Under the pieces are notes generated by a model. It was not told the origin of the DNA. It saw only the letters and a list, made by a program, of their open reading frames with translations, and did not search any database. The translations under genes and the position numbers were made by a program. DNA of 64,000 bases from Borborobacter arsenicus (lineage in GTDB: Bacteria > Pseudomonadota > Alphaproteobacteria > Rhizobiales > Rhizobiaceae), in contig NZ_ML133511.1 of NCBI RefSeq assembly GCF_003934165.1, positions 1-64,000 of the forward strand, in the 5' to 3' direction. Numbering within the stretch: the stretch's first letter is position 1; every line of letters begins with the position of its first letter. Positions 54,020 to 63,106 of the stretch are shown piece by piece.

Positions 54020-54588
54020 CACAGCCTCCGGTCACGATAGGAGGCGATCAGGCGCTCATATCCGGCGGGATAGGAAACCGGCTGCTGCGAGGGGGCGACA
54101 CTGGCGCGGAATTCATACCAATGCGCCACCAGCATCACCACGGCGCGCCGAAGCAGGTCCGGCACGTCGGTGCCCGCCTCGCCGAAGCCGGCGGTAAAGT
54201 CGATCTCAATCCCGTTCATCGCGCGCAGCCGTCCGGGCCGGCGTTCGAAATGCAGACGCGCCGGCCGCGAAACGCTGTCGAGCAGATAATCGGACGGGTC
54301 CATGACGCTCGCCTCGCCCTCGCTGCCGAACAGCGTGACTGACAGAATTTCACGCACCGGATGGCGCATCAGCACGACGCGATCCTCGCGCGGCCAGTCG
54401 TCGCGCACCAGCCGCCAGCTCTGCTGGATCATGGCCACACCGGTAGCCCTTTCGACATCCTCGCGTGCCGCCCGGATAAGGCTGGTGAGCAGCTCGTCCT
54501 CGCTGTCATGCGCCAGCCGCAAATGGGTCTTCATCTCGACCAGCGTCACCGGCTCGTTGGCCGGATCGACCGTTCGCAAAAGCGTCAT
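54019..54588 (-). CDS. GTA gp6, head-tail connector (adaptor)
   Basis: This 189-residue protein forms the adaptor ring below the portal. The HK97 gp6-like opening MTLLRTVDPANEPVTLVEMK is followed by LRLAHDSEDELLTSLIRAAR and the C-terminal PDLLRRAVVMLVAHWYE helix. The ATG at 54588 is the family start, although the frame stays open upstream. The gap before it holds the capsid terminator, so this gene may need read-through or its own promoter. Confidence 0.9.
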   Translation of the reverse strand: MTLLRTVDPANEPVTLVEMKTHLRLAHDSEDELLTSLIRAAREDVERATGVAMIQQSWRLVRDDWPREDRVVLMRHPVREILSVTLFGSEGEASVMDPSDYLLDSVSRPARLHFERRPGRLRAMNGIEIDFTAGFGEAGTDVPDLLRRAVVMLVAHWYEFRASVAPSQQPVSYPAGYERLIASYRDRRL

Positions 54589-54615
54589 TCGAATACCCCT
54601 GTTGGAGATTTCTGA

Positions 54616-54650
54616 AAGAAAAGGCCCCGGCAAAGAGTCCCGGGGCCTTT
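54616..54650 (-). terminator. Strong hairpin terminator downstream of the GTA capsid gene
   Basis: An 11-bp perfect stem (aaaggccccgg / ccggggccttt, 54620-54650) is followed on the minus strand by TTTTCTTTC. It lies 60 bases after the capsid stop and 32 bases before the gp6 start, so it can lower transcription of the tail genes relative to capsid. Confidence 0.85.
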
Positions 54651-54710
54651 CTGTGAGAGACCGTTCAATAACTCGCTCTGCCGCGTCAGATGGCCGGCAA
54701 GGTAGAGTCT

Positions 54711-55961
54711 CTAGGCGGTGCCGTATTTCAAGAGCTTGATCGCCTCGAAATCCTGGACCCCGCCGCCGACGCGCTTGGTGGTGTAGAACAGCACATAGGG
54801 CTTGGCCGAATAGGGGTCGCGCAGCACCCGCACGCCGGTGCGGTCGACCACCAGATAGCCGCGACCGAAGTCGCCAAAGGCGATCGGCGTGGTATCGGCG
54901 CCGCCATCGGGCATGTCCTCGGCCTCCACCAGCGGGAACCCCATCAGCATTGCGCGCTGGCCGGGGGCCGCCGGCGGCTGCCACATATAGTTCCCATCCG
55001 CATCCTTCAGCTTGCGGATCGAGGCCTGGGTCTTGCGGTTCATCACCCAGTTCGCGTTCTGGCGATAGCCGGCCTTCAGCGCATAGATCGTGTCGATCAA
55101 TATGTCCGAAGGGGCGGTATCGGGCAGCGCATCGGCCTTGCCGGTCACTTTATAGCCGATCTTCTCCCAGACCCAATTCGCGTCGGCGACCTGCGTATAA
55201 TCGAGGAAGCCCTTGGGCTTGTTCACCCCGTCGCCGCTGACGAATGCCGCACCTTCCTGCTCGGCAAACGCAACTTCCACCTCGCTGGAAATCCACTGAT
55301 CCAGATCGACCACGGAATCCTCCAGTAGCGTCTGCGTCGCCGCCGGCATGGCGTAGAGTTCCATGGTCGGAAACTGCAGTTCGGCCAGCGTAGGCGTTGC
55401 CGTTTGCGGGCGTGCCGCAGTCTCGCCGACCCAGCCAACCGCCGGCCCGGAGATAGCGAACGGCTTCTTCAGCACCGAGGCCGAAACCTGCCTTACCGAC
55501 GCAATCGAACGGATCGGCGACAGGGCTGTCAGCCGCTTGCCGATCTCGGCTTCGGTCTCGTCCGGTACGAGGTAGCCGCCGTCCTGGCCTGAGCCGTAAG
55601 ACATCGCCTTCGTATCGAGTGCCCGCAAATGCCGATCGTCGCCATTGCGGATATAGGCTTCGAAAGCGCTCTTGTGCTCGCTACGCTGTACGGTAGCGCC
55701 TTCCCGGCCAAGTACCGGGCGGACCTTTTTCAGGGAAAGATTGTCGAGCGCCCGCTTCTGCTCGTCGAGCGCCTTGGAAATGCGGTCCACCTTTTCCACG
55801 GTCACCACATCGGCGCTGCGGCGCTCGATTTGCGCCAGCCTTTCGTCGTTGCTGTCCTTGAAAGCCTCGAAGGTGGCCATGAATTCGCCGAAGGCATCCG
55901 CCAGGTCAGCCGGGTCGCCGGAGACGGATTTGATCTCCGGCGCGTTCAGTGCTTGCGTCAT
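54711..55961 (-). CDS. GTA gp5, major capsid protein (HK97 fold)
   Basis: This 416-residue protein is the major capsid protein. The N-terminal about 110 residues are charged and coiled-coil-like (DSNDERLAQIERRSADVV), the scaffolding delta domain that the prohead protease removes. The HK97-fold core follows, with GQDGGYLVPDETE, ELYAMPAATQTLLEDS, KPKGFLDY and the C-terminal FYTTKRVGGGVQDFEAIKLL. The ATG at 55961 overlaps the protease stop (ATGA). A strong hairpin follows the gene. Confidence 0.94.
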   Translation of the reverse strand: MTQALNAPEIKSVSGDPADLADAFGEFMATFEAFKDSNDERLAQIERRSADVVTVEKVDRISKALDEQKRALDNLSLKKVRPVLGREGATVQRSEHKSAFEAYIRNGDDRHLRALDTKAMSYGSGQDGGYLVPDETEAEIGKRLTALSPIRSIASVRQVSASVLKKPFAISGPAVGWVGETAARPQTATPTLAELQFPTMELYAMPAATQTLLEDSVVDLDQWISSEVEVAFAEQEGAAFVSGDGVNKPKGFLDYTQVADANWVWEKIGYKVTGKADALPDTAPSDILIDTIYALKAGYRQNANWVMNRKTQASIRKLKDADGNYMWQPPAAPGQRAMLMGFPLVEAEDMPDGGADTTPIAFGDFGRGYLVVDRTGVRVLRDPYSAKPYVLFYTTKRVGGGVQDFEAIKLLKYGTA

Positions 55962-56647
55962 ATCTGCTTCATCCTTGTTGATTGGATCATGCGGGTCGCC
56001 TGCCTTATGGTCGCGGCGAGGTTTCCCGGTGTGCCCGGCGCGGCATCCCGCTCTGCTGCCAGGCTGGCGAAGCCTTTGGCGATCACCGCCTTGGCCTCGC
56101 TTCGCGTCAGCCCCGCATCCCGCGTGAGCCAGCATTCGAATTCCCGTATCGTCGGCAGCCGCCTCGCCTTCACGGTCTCGACGCGCGCTTCGGGCAACAT
56201 CGGAAAGGTGACGATTGAAATCTCCCAGAGATCGGCTTCCAGGATGCGGCGCGCACCTTTGGCGGCATCCTTTTGGGCACGGATGGTGCGAAAGCCGATC
56301 GACAATCCGTCCAACGCTCCGCCACGCATCAGGCTCAGCACTTCGCGCGCCCGCTCGACACCGGTGGCAAGGCGTCCGCGCACAAACAGGCCGCGAGCGT
56401 CTTCCTTCAATTGCGTCCAGGCGCCGATGGGCTGGTTGGGATCGTGCTGGAACAGCATGCGGATGCCTGCCGTTCCTCTTGTCCGCAAGGATTTGGCGAA
56501 AGCACCCGGCTCGACAATATCCTTTCCCATGTCCATGCGCCCGAACAGGCTGGCATAGCCGGAAAAGCTGCCGTCGCTTTCCACCGCATCGAGCGTCAGA
56601 TCGACATGTTTGGTTTCGCATCGCCGCATGATGGCGTCAGCGCTCAT
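55958..56647 (-). CDS. GTA gp4, prohead protease (HK97 family)
   Basis: This 229-residue protease matures the capsid. It has SFSGYASLFGRMDMGKDIV, the catalytic histidine in MLFQHDPNQPIGAW and the serine in ALDGLSIGFR. The ATG at 56647 has an ideal AAGGAGG site; an ATG at 56653 is too close to it. The C-terminal tail probably serves as a self-cleaved extension. It overlaps gp3.5 by 11 bases and gp5 by four bases. Confidence 0.92.
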   Translation of the reverse strand: MSADAIMRRCETKHVDLTLDAVESDGSFSGYASLFGRMDMGKDIVEPGAFAKSLRTRGTAGIRMLFQHDPNQPIGAWTQLKEDARGLFVRGRLATGVERAREVLSLMRGGALDGLSIGFRTIRAQKDAAKGARRILEADLWEISIVTFPMLPEARVETVKARRLPTIREFECWLTRDAGLTRSEAKAVIAKGFASLAAERDAAPGTPGNLAATIRQATRMIQSTRMKQI

Positions 56648-56993
56648 CCGCATCCTCCTTAATCCGGTTTTTCTGAAGCAGCCGCCCCAGGCTGCCGTGC
56701 TGCAGGGTGCGGGCGGCAAAGCCCAGTGCCCACCAGGCGCACAGGCTGGCTACCGCCGAGCCCATCAGCACCAGTTCGCCCGGCCCGATCCTGTCCTGCA
56801 GTCCCAGTTCGTTGGCGATCTTCAGCCCAACGGTCCCGCCAAACACCATCCCGCACACCACGCCGACGGCGAAACGCGCCGCCGCCTCGCGCCGCCCATG
56901 CGGCAGGATATAGGCAAGCGAGATCGCCGAGCCGGCGACCGCGCCCGCCCCCTTGGCCAGCCACAGCCAGGCCGCTTCGGTCAGGTCAGTCAT
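56637..56993 (-). CDS. GTA-cluster membrane protein (DUF6107-like, gp3.5 position)
   Basis: This 118-residue protein has three hydrophobic helices: ALAKGAGAVAGSAISLAYI-like (residues ~10-30), FAVGVVCGMVFGGTVGLKI and LVLMGSAVASLCAWWALGFA. The tail is basic (LLQKNRIKEDADER). It lies between portal and protease, where rhizobial GTA clusters carry a small membrane protein. Its role in particle formation is unknown. It overlaps gp4 by 11 bases. Confidence 0.75.
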   Translation of the reverse strand: MTDLTEAAWLWLAKGAGAVAGSAISLAYILPHGRREAAARFAVGVVCGMVFGGTVGLKIANELGLQDRIGPGELVLMGSAVASLCAWWALGFAARTLQHGSLGRLLQKNRIKEDADER

Positions 56994-57022
56994 AGTCCTC
57001 GCTCCTTCTACAGAAACGCCGA

Positions 57023-58201
57023 TCAGTCGAAACCGCGAGGCTGATAACCCACGGCCTCGCGCTTCTCGTCGTCGCTCAGGAATGATGCCGCCTCCACACG
57101 CGCCCACAGCGCATCGCGCTCGCCCGACAGGCCGTCCACTCGGTCGGCGTCGTACCAGAGCCGCAGGCTGCCGCCGAAAACCGGGCCAAGCCACGCCGAC
57201 AGCTCCTTTGCGATACGGCCGACCAGCGGCAGGATCGTCAGCCGGTAGAAGGCGCGGTTGGCCTCCTGATAATTGGCATAGGTGTTGTCGCCGGGAATGC
57301 CGAGCAGCATTGGCGGCACGCCGAAGGCGAGCGCTATGTCGCGGCTGGCCGAATGCTTGGCCTCGATGAAATCCATGTCTTTCGGCGTCATGCCCATGGC
57401 TTTCCAGTCCAGCCCGCCCTCGAGCAGCAGCGGCCTTCCGGCACGGGTCGCGCCCGAATAGCCTTCCTCCAGTTCCGCCTTCAGCCGGTCGAACTGCTCG
57501 TCGGTCAGGTTGCCGCCCTCCTTCGGCGCATAGACCAGCGCGCCGGACGGTCGAGCCGAATTGTCGAGCAACGCCTTGTTCCAGCGTCCCGCCGCATTAT
57601 GGGTATCGAGTGCCGTCAGTGCCGCTTCGAGCGGTGCAAAGCCATAATGATCGTCAAGCGGATGAAAAAGCGTCAGATGCAGCGCCCCGCCGCCTTCTGC
57701 CGCCAGCGGGGTTCGCCGCCGCGCGCTGCCTTCGCGATAGTCGAGCGCCGTCGGCCAGCCGGATGGATCGGTCACCACGCTCACCCGGTCCGGCCGCAAA
57801 AGATGCAGCTCCCGCGCACCTTCATTCGCCTCGATCATTTCGACATAGGCATTGCCGGCCAAAAGCAGATGGCCATAGAGCGTTTCCAGAAACGAAGCGC
57901 CTGCCTGCCGCTGGTTCGGCCGCTCTAGCAGTTGCAGCAGCGGGTGGTCCTCCAGTTCCGCCGCCCCTTCATAAAGCAGCCACGGCATCGCCGATGCCGT
58001 CTCGCAGATCAGCCGCACTGCGCGATGCACGATCGGGTTGCGCATATAGCCTTCGCGCGCCAGTGCCGCATAATCCCGCCGGGTCCAGCGCGCCTCGCCT
58101 TGCGCATGCAGCGCTACGAATCCGCTCGGCGCACCGCTCTTGTGCTCGGGCCGAGCTCCGCCGTTCCCCGCATTGCGAGGCCAAGGCCATTTCCAAGCCA
58201 T
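57023..58201 (-). CDS. GTA gp3, portal protein
   Basis: This 392-residue protein is of the HK97-type phage portal family. Typical parts are YMRNPIVHRAVRLICETAS, HPLLQLLERPNQRQ, LETLYGHLLLAGNAYVEM, the DMDFIEAKHSASRDIALAFG block and the C-terminal WLGPVFGGSLRLWYDAD. The ATG at 58201 gives the family start; the frame is open well upstream. It forms the dodecameric DNA entry ring. It is 65 bases downstream of terminase. Confidence 0.93.
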   Translation of the reverse strand: MAWKWPWPRNAGNGGARPEHKSGAPSGFVALHAQGEARWTRRDYAALAREGYMRNPIVHRAVRLICETASAMPWLLYEGAAELEDHPLLQLLERPNQRQAGASFLETLYGHLLLAGNAYVEMIEANEGARELHLLRPDRVSVVTDPSGWPTALDYREGSARRRTPLAAEGGGALHLTLFHPLDDHYGFAPLEAALTALDTHNAAGRWNKALLDNSARPSGALVYAPKEGGNLTDEQFDRLKAELEEGYSGATRAGRPLLLEGGLDWKAMGMTPKDMDFIEAKHSASRDIALAFGVPPMLLGIPGDNTYANYQEANRAFYRLTILPLVGRIAKELSAWLGPVFGGSLRLWYDADRVDGLSGERDALWARVEAASFLSDDEKREAVGYQPRGFD

Positions 58202-58266
58202 CTGTCCATCCTGTGTGATTGAGATTTCCGGTGCACACGCACCGGCTCGGCGACGAGCCTCGTGCC

Positions 58267-59547
58267 TTATAGAAAGTCCCGGATGCGAGGAGTCGCCGCG
58301 CCTTCCTGCATCAGTTCGCTGATTGCCCAGACCAGCGCATCGACCCGGTCCGGCGACCGGTTGCTGGAAAGCCCATTGGGCCCGAAGTCGCACATTTCGT
58401 CTTCCAGTTCGGCGAAGCGCCCGGCATGTAACACCCTGCCCTGCTGGTAGAGTGCTGCGATCGGCTCGGCTCGCAGCCATTTCCCACGCCGGGCCCGTAC
58501 CGCCCTCACCGGCACATTCGGATCGACTGTCCGGATCACCGCCGTCACCATGTCGCCGCCCTGGTTGACCTCGGCCACGATGCAATCCGCCTCGATCCGA
58601 TGAAACAGCGCTACCGCCGCACCCGCCCAATCCTGCGGCTTGGCGGCACGAACTGTCGCGTCGGCTAGCACGATTGCCCGGCCGGTTTCGTCCAGCCCGG
58701 CAGCCACGATGCCACAGGCGTCCGATGTCTTTCGTGAACTTGCCGGCGGATCGACCGCGACCACGATGCGGCGCAGTTCCGGCACCTCTTCAATGAAGGC
58801 GTTTTCGAGGCCGTTGCGAGACCACAGCGCGTCCTCCCGGTCCTCGATCAATTCGCCGTCGAGTTCCTGCCGTCCCAGGCGCGTGCCGGCATAGCGCTTG
58901 CGCACCATGTCGAGAAACCCCGGCGCCAGATTACCGGCATTTTCGGCTGTCCGCATCCGCGTCACCGCCACCGCCGGATCGGCCAGAAGCCGCTTCAACA
59001 GCTTCATCGGCTTCGGCGTGGTGGTGATCAGTTGCCGCGGTTGCTCGCCCAACCGCAGGCCGAATTGCAGCATGTCGAAACAAGTCTCCGCATGTCTCCA
59101 CTTTGCCAGTTCGTCGCACCAGGCCGCATCGAATTGCGGCCCGCGCAGGCTTTCCGGGTCCTCCGAGGAGAATATCTGCGCCACTGCGCCATTGTCCCAG
59201 ACCAATCTGCGCCGGGTGGCCTCGAAACGCGGACGATCATGCCGGGAGATGGTGATGATCCCCGACGGGCCCTCGATCATCACCTCGCGCACATCGCCCA
59301 GCGTCTCGCCGATCAATGCGATGCGCCCATGCGCCCTGTCGGCGAAGGGCGAAAACCCCCGCACCAGGCTGTTTACCCATTCGGCGCCCAGCCGCGTCTT
59401 TCCCGCACCGCGTCCGCCGATGACCAGCCAGGTCTGTGGCGGTGTCCCCAGCAGATATTGCTCTATCCGCGCCTCGGTGAACCATTCTCGCTCGATCAGC
59501 GAAACCGCGTCAGCCTTCAGATTTTGTCTTGCCCAGTTGCCTTGCAT
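58267..59547 (-). CDS. GTA gp2, large terminase subunit
   Basis: This is the ATPase-nuclease that packages DNA. The 426-residue protein has the Walker A motif GGRGAGKTRLGAEW (near residue 42), Walker B-like region AAWCDELAKW, the coupling motif LITTTPKP and RNase H-fold nuclease acidic residues (VVAVDPPAS, and SPDRVDALVWA near the end). I chose the ATG at 59547, which overlaps gp1 by 38 bases; the ATG at 59610 would give a longer protein. The length agrees with RcGTA gp2. Confidence 0.9.
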   Translation of the reverse strand: MQGNWARQNLKADAVSLIEREWFTEARIEQYLLGTPPQTWLVIGGRGAGKTRLGAEWVNSLVRGFSPFADRAHGRIALIGETLGDVREVMIEGPSGIITISRHDRPRFEATRRRLVWDNGAVAQIFSSEDPESLRGPQFDAAWCDELAKWRHAETCFDMLQFGLRLGEQPRQLITTTPKPMKLLKRLLADPAVAVTRMRTAENAGNLAPGFLDMVRKRYAGTRLGRQELDGELIEDREDALWSRNGLENAFIEEVPELRRIVVAVDPPASSRKTSDACGIVAAGLDETGRAIVLADATVRAAKPQDWAGAAVALFHRIEADCIVAEVNQGGDMVTAVIRTVDPNVPVRAVRARRGKWLRAEPIAALYQQGRVLHAGRFAELEDEMCDFGPNGLSSNRSPDRVDALVWAISELMQEGAATPRIRDFL

Positions 59548-59977
59548 ATCCCTTGGCGAGTTCGACAATTCGCTGGTCGATCCGTTTGAGTGCTTCGGCC
59601 ATGTCTGCATCTCGTTTCGTCTGGTCTTCCTTGGCTTCACCGCCACTGGGCATGATTTCGATGATTTTCTCGAGGGTCCGCGTCAGCACCGAAATCGTGT
59701 CGATGCGCGCCTTGTCCAAAGCCAGCGGCTCCCCGTCTTCACCTATGGCAAGCGTCTGCACCTGGGCGATCAGGCTCTCCGCCACCTTTCTCAACGGCGT
59801 TTTGATGTCCGGTTGCCGCCCCGCCACGCGCCAGGGCACCCATTTTTCTCGTGCTGCGCGACGCTGGATCGAACGCACTGACCATCCGGTGATAAGCGCC
59901 AGTTGTTCGAAATCCAGCCCTGCACTTTCATGTGCAGCGCGGATCGCCACCCACCGCTCAACGGCGCGTGCTATCAT
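59510..59977 (-). CDS. GTA gp1, probable small terminase subunit
   Basis: This 155-residue protein is the first gene of the cluster and corresponds to RcGTA gp1, which has been proposed as the small terminase subunit. An N-terminal helix-turn-helix (DFEQLALITGWSVRSIQRRA) is followed by a helical, charged middle part (LTRTLEKIIEIMPSGGEAKE), likely for oligomerisation, and a C-terminal basic tail. A GGAG site is 8 bases before the ATG. It overlaps terminase gp2. Confidence 0.85.
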   Translation of the reverse strand: MIARAVERWVAIRAAHESAGLDFEQLALITGWSVRSIQRRAAREKWVPWRVAGRQPDIKTPLRKVAESLIAQVQTLAIGEDGEPLALDKARIDTISVLTRTLEKIIEIMPSGGEAKEDQTKRDADMAEALKRIDQRIVELAKGYARQLGKTKSEG

Positions 59978-60082
59978 GGAAATTTCTCCGGGATTTGAGC
60001 TGTTCGGAAGAAAAGGCTGTTAGCTCTCGGTGCTGTGGCTATCGAAGCGGCCCTGCACCCGCACTTTTCCGACGATAGCCAG

Positions 60083-60111
60083 ACACTATCAGAACACCGT
60101 TACGGTGTCAA
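60083..60111 (-). promoter_or_regulatory. Probable GTA promoter with palindromic operator
   Basis: On the minus strand a consensus TTGACA (60111-60106) is followed by a 17-base spacer and TAGTGT (60088-60083, a weak -10). The spacer and -35 edge hold a perfect 15-bp palindrome (acaccgt-t-acggtgt, 60094-60108). It lies about 106 bases upstream of gp1 with no other gene between. Confidence 0.6.
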
Positions 60112-60268
60112 GAATATATTCCTATTTTTATTCCACATTGCTCAATGCCGGTGAAAGTTTGGATTTCGCTTGCCGCATCCGCTAAGATTGAGTTCAAGGC
60201 AGAAACGAAGGCAGCATCCAGCCTCCCGCAAATACCCCAAGTTCTCGCGCAACAGCCGGATCCCCAGA

Positions 60269-62422
60269 ATGGAAGACCCCTTCGAGCCGCGAAAATCGAA
60301 AAGTCCGAAGGCTGGCAAGCTGCTCGCCATCGATGCCTGGATCGATTCGTCGCTTTATGAAGCAGGGTTCAAGGCGCGCGAGACCTGGGAAACGCTGACC
60401 ATCTTCTTTCGGCGCTTCCGGGTCAGCGGCTGGCGGCGCGCTATCATCGAGGTGCTGAGCGAGGGTTTCACCATGGGGGCGGCCGGTTCGGTCGTCATGC
60501 TGGCGCTTGCCCTGCCGGCATTCGATGAAACCGTTGGGAACTGGCGCCAGCAGGACGATTTCGCCGTCACCTTCCTCGACCGTTACGGCAACGAGATCGG
60601 TCAACGCGGCATCATCCAGCGCGATTCCGTGCCGATCGACGAAATGCCCGATCATGTCATCAAGGCCGTGCTCGCGACCGAAGACCGCCGCTTCTTCGAA
60701 CATTACGGCATCGATTTCCTTGGCCTGGTCCGAGCGATGTCGGAAAATGTGCGGGCAAACTCGGTCGTCCAGGGCGGATCGAGCATCACCCAGCAGCTCG
60801 CCAAGAACCTGTTCCTCTCCAATGAGCGCACCGTCGAGCGCAAGGTCAAGGAAGCGTTCCTCGCCGTATGGCTGGAAATGAACCTGTCCAAGTCCGAAAT
60901 CCTGCAACTCTATCTCGACCGCGCCTATATGGGCGGCGGCACATTCGGCATCGCGGCGGCCGCCGATTTCTATTTCGGCAAGCAGGTCAAGGACCTCAAC
61001 CTCGCGGAAGCCGCCATGCTCGCCGGCCTGTTCAAGGCACCAGCAAAATATGCGCCGCATATCAACCTGCCGGCCGCGCGTGCCCGCGCCAATGTCGTTT
61101 TGACCAACCTCGTGCAAGGCGGCTTCATGACCGAAGGCCAAGTGCTGTCGGCCCGGCTCCACCCTGCCGACATCGTCGACCGGGAAGATCGCAAAAGCCC
61201 GGACTATTTTCTCGACTGGGCCTTCGAGGAGGTCAAGCGCGTCGCCGCCGCATCGGGCATCCACTCCATGGTGGCGCGCACCACCATCGATATGAACATC
61301 CAGCAGGCAGCCGAGGAATCGCTCGAATTCCACCTGCGCCAGCATGGCAAGGAATATCGCGTCACAGAAGGCGCCATCGTCGTTCTCGAGACCAATGGTG
61401 CGGTCCGTGCCATCGTTGGCGGACGTGACTATGGCGCCAGCCAGTTCAACCGCGCCACGCGGGCGCTGCGCCAGGCCGGCTCATCGTTCAAGCCCTATGT
61501 CTACGCAACCGCGATGGAGCACGGCTTCACACCTGAGTCAGTCATATCCGACGGCCCGATCAGTTGGGGCAACTGGTCGCCGAAGAATTACGGCCGCAGC
61601 TATTCCGGCCGCACCACGCTTGCGATGGCGCTGATAAAATCGATCAATACCGTTCCGGTCAGGCTGGCCAAGGACCATCTGACCACTGCGCCGATCAAGG
61701 CCATGGCAGAGGCCATGGGCGTCGAATCACCGCTGGAATCGCACAAGACCATGGTGCTCGGCACGTCGGGCATGACCGTCATGGACCAGGCGACCGGCTA
61801 CAATGTCTTCGCCAATGGCGGCTTTGCCGGTACGCGCCATGGCATCCAACAGATTTTGAGCCATTCGGGCAAAGTCATCTACGACTACGATCGGGATGCG
61901 CCAAAGCCGAAGCGGGTTCTGTCCGAGCAGGCGCTGTCGGCGATGAACTCCATTCTCGTGCAGATTCCCGAAATCGGCACGGCACGCCGCTCGGCCCTTC
62001 TCGGCATCCGTTCAGCCGGCAAGACCGGCACGACGCAATCCTACCGCGACGCATGGTATGTGGGCTTTACAGGAAACTACACGGCAGCCGTGTGGCTGGG
62101 AAACGACGACTTCACCGCAACTCGCGAGATGACCGGCGGCTCTCTGCCCGCCATGATCTGGCAGCGGCTTATGACCTATGCGCACCAGAATATCGACATC
62201 AAGCCCATCCCCGGAATCAAGGACCCCTTCGTGGATGCCAAGACCGTCGCCGAAGCAGCCAAAACCGAAAAGAAAGACAGCGAGGAAACCGTCCAGGCCG
62301 TCGAGCGGCCGCCGGTCTTGTCCAGCACCACGACACGGCTGCTGCGCCAGATGACCGATCTGTTCAGCACCGCCCCCGCCTTGCAGACGCCGCAGGAACC
62401 GGAAAAGCTCTCTGCCCTCTGA
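60269..62422 (+). CDS. Class A penicillin-binding protein (PBP1A type)
   Basis: This is a bifunctional peptidoglycan synthase of 717 residues. A basic cytoplasmic part precedes one membrane helix (about residues 70-90). The transglycosylase domain has the EDRRFFEHYGID motif (near residue 137) and SSITQQLAKNLFLS. The transpeptidase domain has the active serine in GSSFKPY (SxxK, near residue 405), SIN (SxN) and KTGTT (near residue 585). The ATG at 60269 is chosen; the frame extends to 60170. It is divergent from the GTA cluster and separated by about 290 bases. Confidence 0.93.
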   Translation: MEDPFEPRKSKSPKAGKLLAIDAWIDSSLYEAGFKARETWETLTIFFRRFRVSGWRRAIIEVLSEGFTMGAAGSVVMLALALPAFDETVGNWRQQDDFAVTFLDRYGNEIGQRGIIQRDSVPIDEMPDHVIKAVLATEDRRFFEHYGIDFLGLVRAMSENVRANSVVQGGSSITQQLAKNLFLSNERTVERKVKEAFLAVWLEMNLSKSEILQLYLDRAYMGGGTFGIAAAADFYFGKQVKDLNLAEAAMLAGLFKAPAKYAPHINLPAARARANVVLTNLVQGGFMTEGQVLSARLHPADIVDREDRKSPDYFLDWAFEEVKRVAAASGIHSMVARTTIDMNIQQAAEESLEFHLRQHGKEYRVTEGAIVVLETNGAVRAIVGGRDYGASQFNRATRALRQAGSSFKPYVYATAMEHGFTPESVISDGPISWGNWSPKNYGRSYSGRTTLAMALIKSINTVPVRLAKDHLTTAPIKAMAEAMGVESPLESHKTMVLGTSGMTVMDQATGYNVFANGGFAGTRHGIQQILSHSGKVIYDYDRDAPKPKRVLSEQALSAMNSILVQIPEIGTARRSALLGIRSAGKTGTTQSYRDAWYVGFTGNYTAAVWLGNDDFTATREMTGGSLPAMIWQRLMTYAHQNIDIKPIPGIKDPFVDAKTVAEAAKTEKKDSEETVQAVERPPVLSSTTTRLLRQMTDLFSTAPALQTPQEPEKLSAL

Positions 62423-62521
62423 GGGCATATGCTTCTACGGCCAACACCCGGCAGGCATTCTGCGGCTTGCATTGACCGCCACGGACAGGATACTGCCGTG
62501 CATCCCTCTTTTCGGCCCTTC

Positions 62522-63106
62522 ATGTTCAGAACCGTTCTCTTCACCGCCCTGGTCCTGGTCATCGCCATCGGCGGCGGTGCATCCAGCGTGTGGTATGCTC
62601 TCGACCGGCAGGATGGCATCGACGCTGTCTCCATCGGCGGCTGGACCGCCTTTCCCGACATCGGCACGCCGGACGCCGATCCTTACTCGCAGGCAAGAAC
62701 GGCACGCCAAGGCATCCTGACGCTCGGCCGCGCGGAAGGCATATCCTTCATCGCCCAACATGACAGTTCCGGCGACGGGTTGCGCCAGGGTTGCAGCTAC
62801 AGGATCGAGGGCATTATCCCGCCTGCCCGCTTTTGGACGCTTTATGCCGCGGATGAAACGCTGTCGGCCTTGCCCACGCAGACCCGCCGCCCCTTTGCCC
62901 TCCACTCCTACGAGGTGCTGCGCGGGCCCGAAAACACGGTCACGATCGCGGTTGGCCCGCATCCTGCGCCGGGCAACTGGCTGATGGTCAGGGGAGCCGG
63001 CGCCATGCTCCTCGTTCTGACCCTCTATGACACGAGCATTGCAAGCAGCACTGGCATCGCCGATGTCGATCTGCCGCTTGTGACGAAAGTGGCTTGCGAT
63101 GCTTAG
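62522..63106 (+). CDS. DUF1214-domain membrane protein
   Basis: This 194-residue protein has an N-terminal membrane anchor (FTALVLVIAIGGGASSVWYA), then a DUF1214 domain (PARFWTLYAADETLSALP, PFALHSYEVLRGPENTVTIA). The ATG at 62522 fits the anchor; the frame is open from 62429. It overlaps the DUF1254 gene by eight bases, and the two domains are often fused in other bacteria. Function is unknown. Confidence 0.85.
   Translation: MFRTVLFTALVLVIAIGGGASSVWYALDRQDGIDAVSIGGWTAFPDIGTPDADPYSQARTARQGILTLGRAEGISFIAQHDSSGDGLRQGCSYRIEGIIPPARFWTLYAADETLSALPTQTRRPFALHSYEVLRGPENTVTIAVGPHPAPGNWLMVRGAGAMLLVLTLYDTSIASSTGIADVDLPLVTKVACDA

Noticed and set aside
54589-54984. N-terminal extension of gp6 into the capsid gene
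   Set aside because: It is the capsid sequence in another frame and crosses the terminator. The gp6 family start is at 54588.
55962-56621. N-terminal extension of the capsid frame into the protease gene
   Set aside because: The extension is the protease gene read in a shifted frame; the capsid ATG at 55961 has a good ribosome binding site and ATGA overlap.
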